NCBI GenBank assembly: GCA_910585765.1
Contig: CAJUES010000080.1
Span: 1-13,177, forward strand
Direction of reading: 5' to 3'
DNA length: 13,177 nucleotides
Source: an uncultured Lachnospiraceae bacterium
Lineage (GTDB): Bacteria > Bacillota > Clostridia > Lachnospirales > Lachnospiraceae
Made by a program: the position numbers and the translations under genes. The notes under the pieces are model-generated. The model was not told the DNA's origin and did not search any database. It was given only the letters and a program-made list of their open reading frames with translations. Below are positions 8,144 through 13,177 of the stretch, one piece after another. The first letter of the stretch is position 1. Every line of letters begins with the position of its first letter.

Positions 8144-8208
8144 CCGAAGAGGACTAAACTTGCTCTGCTTTGGATCTGCAGATGTATTGACGATGGGGTG
8201 GGTGCGAT

Positions 8209-9252
8209 ATGACAGTGGAAAAAAATGGGATTATTCCGCGGATTTTGCGGGATATGAATGACGGTGTCCTGGTGGTAGACATGCATGGGAAGATTATCTT
8301 TCTCAATGACAGGGGATGCGACATGCTCGGCGTGGACGAAAATGTGTCCGGGAAGAATTACGGCAAGGTATTCTTGGAAGACCGGGATAATGGAAACAAT
8401 GACGGAGTTCATCAGTTTGTTTTGGATGCAGTCTACGACAAAGAGCATACCCATACCGGCGAGGCTGTGTATCAGGCGGAGGATCAGGAATTAAAATCAT
8501 TCCGCCTTACGTCCTCTTTCCTGTACGGAGAGGACGGCGAAAAAAAGATAGGGATCGTGGTCGTTTTTTCTGATGTTACGGAGGTTGCAAAGCTCAACAG
8601 GCAGCGAAGGGAGGCTTCCGCCGTATTTTCCGTACTGATGATTTGTGTATGCACATATCTGTTTCTTTGGAGCCTGTTGCGCCATCTGAATGTGGAGCTG
8701 CCCGGACAGGTTATGAGTTTGGTCATCGAGGGCATTTCCATCATCATGTTCTTTATTATTCTGAAAACGACCAGTTTTTCCATCCGGGATATCGGACTGA
8801 AGATCACAAATGCAAAGGAAACCTTTGTCCCGGATATTGCAATCACCCTGGCGGCAGGCGTCCTGCTGGTTGTCGGAAAAGTTATTATCCTGCGCATTGC
8901 GCCCGGATTTTTCCCGGAGGGCGCTCCGTTCTGGGATTGGAGCGTAGGAACCTTTGCGGATGTCATTTATCCGTTTACCGTTGTTTTGCAGGAGTTTTTG
9001 GCAAGGGGCGTCATGCAGGAAAATCTGAACCGCATTTTTGCGGGAAAATATGCCGGGCTTTTGTCAATTGTAGTTTCAGCCCTTGTGTTTGGCGTCCTTC
9101 ATATTGCCTATGGATTTCCGTATATGCTGGCGGCATCCCTTTTATTGGGGATTTTGGGAATTTTCTATCATAAGCAGGGGAATATCTGGGGTCTGTGTAT
9201 CATCCATTATGTGCTGGGAGAGATCGCGACATTTTTGCGTTATCTGATCTGA
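8209..9252 (+). CDS. PAS-domain sensor fused to a CPBP-family intramembrane protease domain
   Basis: This 347-residue protein has two parts. Residues about 8-128 form a PAS domain (MNDGVLVVDMHGKIIFLND ... GIVVVFSDVTE), a fold that senses ligands, redox state or light. Residues about 140-347 are membrane-embedded with several hydrophobic helices, and match the CPBP/Abi (CAAX protease and bacteriocin-processing) family. The family motifs are present but altered. The usual EExxxR reads Q261-E262-F-L-A-R266, so the first Glu is Gln. FxxxH is intact (F294-H298). The last motif, normally HxxxN or HxxxD, reads H333-Y-V-L-G337. Activity is therefore uncertain; it could be a protease with a variant site or a non-catalytic membrane signalling protein. 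The PAS part is probably cytoplasmic because there is no signal peptide. GGGGTGG (8195-8201) lies seven bases before the ATG. pssA follows after 42 bases without a terminator, so it probably shares a transcript with the phospholipid genes. Confidence 0.85.
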   Translation: MTVEKNGIIPRILRDMNDGVLVVDMHGKIIFLNDRGCDMLGVDENVSGKNYGKVFLEDRDNGNNDGVHQFVLDAVYDKEHTHTGEAVYQAEDQELKSFRLTSSFLYGEDGEKKIGIVVVFSDVTEVAKLNRQRREASAVFSVLMICVCTYLFLWSLLRHLNVELPGQVMSLVIEGISIIMFFIILKTTSFSIRDIGLKITNAKETFVPDIAITLAAGVLLVVGKVIILRIAPGFFPEGAPFWDWSVGTFADVIYPFTVVLQEFLARGVMQENLNRIFAGKYAGLLSIVVSALVFGVLHIAYGFPYMLAASLLLGILGIFYHKQGNIWGLCIIHYVLGEIATFLRYLI

Positions 9253-9294
9253 ATCTGAATTGACACAATGGTTTGCTGAAAGGAAACGAAACAT

Positions 9295-9957
9295 ATGGAA
9301 CGCAAGAGTACAGGCAAAAAGGTAAAGCTGCTTGGGGTTTATGATTATACGGTATGGCTGACATACTTTGGTTTATTTATTTCCATAGTGGGGATGATGG
9401 AGGGGCTGCGCGGGAGGAGGACAAATGCGGTATGTTGTTTGGCATTTTCCGGCCTGTGCGATGCCTTTGACGGGCGGATCGCCAGGAAAAAGACGGACAG
9501 GACGGAGGATGAGAAGGCGTTTGGCATCCAGATTGATTCCCTTTGCGATATTGTGTGTTTTGGAGTCTTTCCCTCGGTGATATGTTTCACGCTGGGGGTA
9601 AACGGCGCGGCGGGAATGCTTGTGATCGCATGGTACTGTATCTGTGGGGTCATACGGCTGGCGCAGTTTAATGTGACGGCACAGGGGCGTTCAGGGGAAA
9701 CGGAAGAAAAACTTTGTTACAGAGGGCTTCCGATCACTTCCGCGTCCGTGGTACTGCCTGTTATGTGCCTGGTTGGGACACGGATCCCGGCAGGGATCTT
9801 TGTCCTGCTGCTGCATTTTATACTGGCGGCGATGGGGCTGTTGTTTGTCCTTGATATGCCGTTTCCCACATTAAAAAGAAAAGGGCTGGCGTTTTTTGCG
9901 GCGATTGTGGCGGCGGCGCTGTTGCTTTTGCTGGCATGGGAGGGATGGGGATGCTGA
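9295..9957 (+). CDS. pssA: CDP-diacylglycerol-serine O-phosphatidyltransferase (phosphatidylserine synthase)
   Basis: PssA transfers phosphatidate from CDP-diacylglycerol to serine, giving phosphatidylserine in the membrane. The 220-residue protein has about six hydrophobic segments and the CDP-alcohol phosphatidyltransferase signature: D56-x2-D59-G60-x2-A63-R64, then G77-x3-D81-x3-D85. The gap between Arg64 and Gly77 is 12 residues rather than the common eight (KKTDRTEDEKAF). I associate this longer form with clostridial-type PssA proteins, so it is probably not a defect. The adjacent decarboxylase supports serine rather than glycerol phosphate or inositol as the acceptor. AAGGA (9280-9284) lies 10 bases before the ATG. 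A TTGACA just upstream (9260-9265) has no -10 partner, so transcription most likely comes from the promoter before the PAS-CPBP gene. Confidence 0.92.
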   Translation: MERKSTGKKVKLLGVYDYTVWLTYFGLFISIVGMMEGLRGRRTNAVCCLAFSGLCDAFDGRIARKKTDRTEDEKAFGIQIDSLCDIVCFGVFPSVICFTLGVNGAAGMLVIAWYCICGVIRLAQFNVTAQGRSGETEEKLCYRGLPITSASVVLPVMCLVGTRIPAGIFVLLLHFILAAMGLLFVLDMPFPTLKRKGLAFFAAIVAAALLLLLAWEGWGC

Positions 9958-10790
9958 ATATACTTTACCGGACGCTTCCCGGCAGACTGCTGTTGAAGCC
10001 GCTTACCAGTCCTGTTTTTTCCAGGATCGGAGGATTTCTGTTAAATACCAGACTGTCTGCGTGCATGGTTGGACCTTTTATGCGGAAATACAAAATCTGT
10101 ATGGACGATTACGAAAAGCGGGAATATCATTCCTTCAATGATTTTTTCTGCAGGAAAATCCTTCCGGAGAAACGCCGGATCGCGCCGGATGGGGAAGCGC
10201 TGGTGAGTCCCTGCGACGGGAGACTGTCTTGTTATCCGATCGCGGAGAACAGTCATTTTCAGGTAAAGCACGTGGTCTACACGCTGGATGGCCTGCTAAA
10301 AAACAAGCGGCTGGCAGAGCGTTACCGGGGAGGCGTCCTTTTGGTTTTTCGTCTGACCGTGGACGATTACCACCATTTCTGCTACATTGCGGATGGGCGG
10401 AGGACAAAGACTGTGCGGATACCGGGTGTTCTGCACACCGTTCGTCCTGTCGCTACAGGGACGGTGCCGGTTTATGCGGAAAATGCGAGAGAGTATTCCC
10501 TTCTGAAAACCGAGAATTTCGGCGTGGTTCTGATGATGGAGGTAGGGGCAATGCTGGTCGGCAGGATTGTAAACCTTCACGGGCAGGCAGAGGTCAGAAA
10601 GGGGCAGGAAAAAGGGTATTTTGAATTTGGCGGTTCCACGGTCATTTTGTGCTTTCAACGGGGGAGACTCACCGTGAACGACAGGATCTGGGCGGACAGC
10701 AGGGCAGGGAGGGAGACACCCGTGCGCATGGGGGAACGTATCGGAACAGGCAGTCCTTGCCAACCGCACCGGAGAGAAGAAAAATATTAA
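9951..10790 (+). CDS. psd: Phosphatidylserine decarboxylase proenzyme
   Basis: Psd converts phosphatidylserine to phosphatidylethanolamine and CO2, using a pyruvoyl group made by self-cleavage. The cleavage motif is FGGST; Ser229 would become the pyruvoyl group, giving a beta chain of 228 residues and an alpha chain of 51. Other family signatures are FNDFFCRK, SPCDG with Asp89, DYHHFC (His141, His142, Cys144), TVPVYAENAREYSLL and VGAMLVGRI. In the E. coli enzyme the HxxH pair here is His144/His147; the second position is Cys144 in this protein. In-frame ATGs occur at 9936, 9945 and 9951. The last is preferred because GGGAGG (9938-9943) lies seven bases before it. It overlaps the pssA stop by seven bases, which suggests translational coupling, and together the two genes form the complete PS-to-PE route. 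There is no obvious signal peptide. Confidence 0.94.
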   Translation: MLNILYRTLPGRLLLKPLTSPVFSRIGGFLLNTRLSACMVGPFMRKYKICMDDYEKREYHSFNDFFCRKILPEKRRIAPDGEALVSPCDGRLSCYPIAENSHFQVKHVVYTLDGLLKNKRLAERYRGGVLLVFRLTVDDYHHFCYIADGRRTKTVRIPGVLHTVRPVATGTVPVYAENAREYSLLKTENFGVVLMMEVGAMLVGRIVNLHGQAEVRKGQEKGYFEFGGSTVILCFQRGRLTVNDRIWADSRAGRETPVRMGERIGTGSPCQPHRREEKY

Positions 10791-10824
10791 GGGGCGATGT
10801 GACTCGTATGGATCACATCGCCCC
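10791..10824 (+). terminator. Strong hairpin directly after psd
   Basis: GGGGCGATGTGA (10791-10802) and TCACATCGCCCC (10813-10824) form a perfect 12-bp stem with a 10-base loop, starting at the base after the psd stop codon. No T-run follows (TGTTCT), so it may protect the 3' end or act with the next hairpin rather than being a classic terminator. Confidence 0.6.
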
Positions 10825-10830
10825 TGTTCT

Positions 10831-10854
10831 GGGCTGTCTGTTTCCCGACAGCCC
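10831..10854 (+). terminator. Second hairpin after psd
   Basis: GGGCTGTC (10831-10838) pairs perfectly with GACAGCCC (10847-10854) around an 8-base loop, six bases after the first hairpin. Again there is no clean T-run (GATTTG follows). The tandem arrangement marks the end of the PAS-CPBP/pssA/psd operon. Confidence 0.5.
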
Positions 10855-10911
10855 GATTTGTGTAAATTTAACAAAATTTTGAATAAACATGTAGAAAAAC
10901 AGTGAGAATCA

Positions 10912-10940
10912 TGTACGCGGAAAAAACTTTGTGCTAAAAT
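10912..10940 (+). promoter_or_regulatory. Promoter of the hydrogenase-like chemoreceptor gene
   Basis: TAAAAT (10935-10940) is preceded by the TGn extension (TG at 10932-10933). The -35 position at 17-base spacing is poor (TGTACG, 10912-10917). It lies about 40 bases before the start codon. An upstream motif pair, AACAAAATTTT (10870-10880) and GTAGAAAAA (10891-10899), also occurs before the first small gene (49-59 and 61-69). Confidence 0.5.
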
Positions 10941-10980
10941 AATATGTGTTAATAAATTAACGAGAGAGGATGTGTACACA

Positions 10981-12936
10981 ATGTACGGGAATCAGAAAGG
11001 ATTGGTTTTTACAAATGACAAGTGCATCGGCTGTAACAAATGTATCTCGGCATGTCCGGTGATCGTTGCAAACCGCGCTGTCAAGACAGAAACAGGGATC
11101 CAGCGGATCGAGGTGGACGGTGACAAATGCATTGCGTGCGGAGCATGTTTTGATGCGTGTGAGCACAATGCGAGGGAGTATGTGGATGACACGGAGGCAT
11201 TTTTCGAAGCGCTCTCAAGAGGAGAAAAAATATCGGTTTTGTGGGCACCTGCGTTTGCGGCAAACTATCCGAATGAATACCGGCAGATCCTTGGAGGATT
11301 GAAGAAGCTTGGCGCAAACCGCATCATAAGCGTGAGTTTCGGCGCGGATATCACGACATGGGGATATATCAGATACATCACGGGACACAATTTCCAGGGA
11401 GGGATCTCCCAGCCGTGTCCGGCGATCGTCAATTATATAGAACATTACATACCGGAACTGATACCAAAGCTCGTACCGGTCCAGAGTCCGCTCATGTGCG
11501 CGGCGATCTACGCGAAGAAATATCTGCACATCACGGACAAGCTCGCCTTTATCAGCCCGTGCATTGCCAAGAAGGATGAGATCAGCGATCCCAAAAACGG
11601 CGGGTACGTGAGCTACAATGTGACATTTGACCATCTGGCAAAATATGCAAAACAGCACAGTATCAAGGCGGATCCGGCACCGAATGAGATCGAGTACGGT
11701 CTGGGATCGATCTATCCCATGCCCGGCGGGCTCAAAGAAAATGTATACTGGTTCTGTGGTGAGGAAGTGTTCATACGCCAGATCGAGGGGGAGAAGCATG
11801 CGTACGAGTTCCTGGAGGATTACAAGGAGCGGGTTCTTGGAGGCAAACGGCTTCCGTTTATGGTCGATGCGCTAAACTGCGCGCAGGGCTGCATCTACGG
11901 CACGGGCGTGGAGGAGGAAAAAACCAGGACGGATGACATTCTCTACGAACTCCAGGCGATCAAGGAGGCGAGCAAATCCAACAGAAGGAGCAGCGCGTGG
12001 GCGAGAAAGGCGACACCCGCACAGAGACTGCGGAGCCTCAACAGACAGTTTGCGCGCCTTGATCTCAGGGATTTCATGCGCGAGTACACAGATAAGTCAG
12101 GCGGAAACGAAATACGCAAGCCAAATCAGGCGGAGCTCAATGATATTTTCAGGGATATGGACAAGATAAACACCATACAGCAGCATATCGACTGCAGCGC
12201 TTGCGGATATGATACCTGTACGGAGATGGCGACGGCTATTTTCAACGGCTGCAATAACAAGGACAGCTGTGTCCATTACATTAAAAATGTAGCGGAACGA
12301 GAGAAAGAGCACATCCAGGAGATCTCGTATGAGGTGGAAGCCAAGAATGAGGAGATGGCAAGGAAGAACGAGAAGATCAGTGAGATGGTGTCGGAGGCGA
12401 ACGGCGAGTTCACGACACTGAATGCGTCCATCGGCGAGATGATCGTCGGCAACAACAGCAATGCGGATGAGAGTACCAACATCAGCATGGCGATGGTGGA
12501 GGTTGTCGATTTCTGCGACGAGATGAAGAAATCCTTTGGCGAGATCCATGAGCTGCTAGAGCAGCTCGGCGGAAACAATGAGAATATCACAAAGGTCGCG
12601 GCAAAGACAAACCTGCTGTCGCTCAATGCCTCCATAGAGGCGGCAAGGGCTGGCGAAGTCGGAAAAGGTTTCGCGGTGGTGGCGCAGGAGATCAAGACTT
12701 TGAGCGATGTCAGCAGGGGCGCTGCCGACGACAGCAGCAAAAACAAGGAGCAGATCGTGTCGGCGATGACGAAGCTGATGGAGAGTTCGGAAAATCTGAT
12801 GAAGGTCGTGGACAATGTGAATGAGCGGATATCGAACCTGGCGGCGAGCACGGAGGAGATCGCATCCTCCGCCACGATGATCGGACAGGTCGCATCGGAG
12901 CTTCACAGCAAATTTGACAGGATCAGCGCGCTCTGA
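10981..12936 (+). CDS. [FeFe]-hydrogenase-like sensor fused to a chemoreceptor (MCP) signalling domain
   Basis: This 651-residue soluble protein appears to couple an iron-sulfur/H-cluster-type module to chemotaxis signalling. In order: two [4Fe-4S] ferredoxin motifs (Cys15, 18, 21, 25 and Cys50, 53, 56, 60); an [FeFe]-hydrogenase large-subunit domain (about 70-310); an Fe-S domain with DCSACGYDTC (Cys405, 408, 413) and Cys430; a coiled coil (about 435-490); and an MCP signalling domain whose conserved tip is NLLSLNASIEAARAGE (544-559), then GKGFAVVAQEIK. All four Cys expected to hold the H-cluster are present: Cys146 (QPCP), Cys194 (SPCIAKK, with Lys197), Cys300 and Cys304 (NCAQGC). The usual TSCCP motif reads SQPCP, so the cysteine that normally relays protons is Pro145. 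Catalysis of H2 turnover is therefore unlikely, and a sensory role is likely. There is no membrane segment or HAMP domain. The ATG at 10981 has a spaced AGAGG (10965-10969) upstream; an in-frame GTG at 10972 lies too close to it. Confidence 0.93.
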   Translation: MYGNQKGLVFTNDKCIGCNKCISACPVIVANRAVKTETGIQRIEVDGDKCIACGACFDACEHNAREYVDDTEAFFEALSRGEKISVLWAPAFAANYPNEYRQILGGLKKLGANRIISVSFGADITTWGYIRYITGHNFQGGISQPCPAIVNYIEHYIPELIPKLVPVQSPLMCAAIYAKKYLHITDKLAFISPCIAKKDEISDPKNGGYVSYNVTFDHLAKYAKQHSIKADPAPNEIEYGLGSIYPMPGGLKENVYWFCGEEVFIRQIEGEKHAYEFLEDYKERVLGGKRLPFMVDALNCAQGCIYGTGVEEEKTRTDDILYELQAIKEASKSNRRSSAWARKATPAQRLRSLNRQFARLDLRDFMREYTDKSGGNEIRKPNQAELNDIFRDMDKINTIQQHIDCSACGYDTCTEMATAIFNGCNNKDSCVHYIKNVAEREKEHIQEISYEVEAKNEEMARKNEKISEMVSEANGEFTTLNASIGEMIVGNNSNADESTNISMAMVEVVDFCDEMKKSFGEIHELLEQLGGNNENITKVAAKTNLLSLNASIEAARAGEVGKGFAVVAQEIKTLSDVSRGAADDSSKNKEQIVSAMTKLMESSENLMKVVDNVNERISNLAASTEEIASSATMIGQVASELHSKFDRISAL

Positions 12937-12948
12937 CAGTCCTGATAC

Positions 12949-12993
12949 AAAAAGGGGTAAAGTCCTATGCATATTGGGACATTGCCCTTTTTT
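12949..12993 (+). terminator. Intrinsic terminator of the hydrogenase-like chemoreceptor gene
   Basis: An A-rich arm and GGGTAA-A-GTCC (12955-12965) pair with GGAC-A-TTGCCC (12977-12987) around a 10- or 11-base loop, with one internal mismatch and one G-T pair. Six T follow (12988-12993). It begins 12 bases after the stop codon. Confidence 0.87.
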
Positions 12994-13177
12994 GTGTCAA
13001 GCTCGTCGGCGAGTTCGCAAAACACCTGCTGAGCGTCGTGCCAGATCGGGCTTGATGCATCCAGGCCGCTATGCTTTCTCATGGACTTCGCAGCGCAGTG
13101 TGAAGTCCTGGGCTGAACTGTAGTTACTGTTCACTCGTCAATAAAAGTAGTGAAAAACGTGCGCCAAAATGCTTGCA
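12994..13177. repeat. Hairpin-rich non-coding region, possible dispersed repeat (right copy)
   Basis: No convincing gene is present. The stretch holds several inverted repeats: AGCTCG/CGAGTT (13000-13005 and 13010-13015), a 10-bp stem GGACTTCGCA/TGTGAAGTCC (13083-13092 and 13099-13108, one G-T pair), and an imperfect 20-base palindrome (13114-13133, TGAAC ... GTTCA). The motif GGCTGAACTGTA (13111-13122) matches positions 38-49. It could be an intergenic repeat or a structured RNA; I cannot tell which from one window. Confidence 0.35.

Noticed and set aside
8055..8261. Open frame (68 codons) starting before the PAS-CPBP gene.
   Set aside because: It crosses the promoter-like site and overlaps the PAS-CPBP start in another frame, and it lacks a ribosome binding site.
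9260..9265. Perfect TTGACA before pssA, suggesting a separate pssA promoter.
   Set aside because: The bases 16-18 downstream (around GAAACG) do not resemble a -10 element and would overlap the pssA ribosome binding site.
12903..13082. Minus-strand frame of 59 codons running through the terminator and the hairpin-rich region.
   Set aside because: There is no ribosome binding site before its ATG, and it crosses the terminator hairpin and runs into the end of the chemoreceptor gene antisense.
1..13177. CRISPR array, transposase, integrase or phage genes.
   Set aside because: No regularly spaced direct repeats and no recombinase-like protein were found on either strand.

Overview
The window looks like chromosomal DNA from an anaerobic Firmicute of class Clostridia, most likely a Lachnospiraceae-type gut bacterium. 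This rests on AGGAGG-like ribosome binding sites, extended -10 promoters, a QueH-type queuosine enzyme, a clostridial-type PssA/Psd pair, an [FeFe]-hydrogenase-like sensor, and two small orphan proteins of a kind I associate with that family. It is an inference from gene content; no rRNA or other marker gene is present. All supported genes lie on the + strand.

Layout. Positions 1-232: the tail of a possible repeat, then AT-rich promoter DNA. 233-838: two small genes of unknown function separated by a clear intrinsic terminator (504-532). 901-5459: the carA-carB operon, with a strong extended -10 promoter, translationally coupled genes and an intrinsic terminator; it makes carbamoyl phosphate for pyrimidine and arginine synthesis. 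5531-6178: queH, the last step of queuosine synthesis. 6219-7991: argS, arginyl-tRNA synthetase. 8138-10854: an apparent three-gene operon encoding a PAS-sensor/CPBP intramembrane protease fusion, phosphatidylserine synthase and phosphatidylserine decarboxylase (the route to phosphatidylethanolamine), ending in two strong hairpins. 10935-12993: a monocistronic gene for a soluble protein that joins ferredoxin clusters, an [FeFe]-hydrogenase-like H-cluster domain, another Fe-S domain and a chemoreceptor signalling domain, followed by an intrinsic terminator. 12994-13177: hairpin-rich non-coding DNA that shares a 12-base motif with the left end of the window.

The first two thirds is mainly housekeeping. 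The parts most worth a second look are the hydrogenase-like chemoreceptor, which keeps all four H-cluster cysteines but has lost residues needed for proton transfer, and the PAS-CPBP membrane protein with altered protease motifs, sitting in front of the PS/PE genes. I found no mobile element, CRISPR array, tRNA or rRNA.
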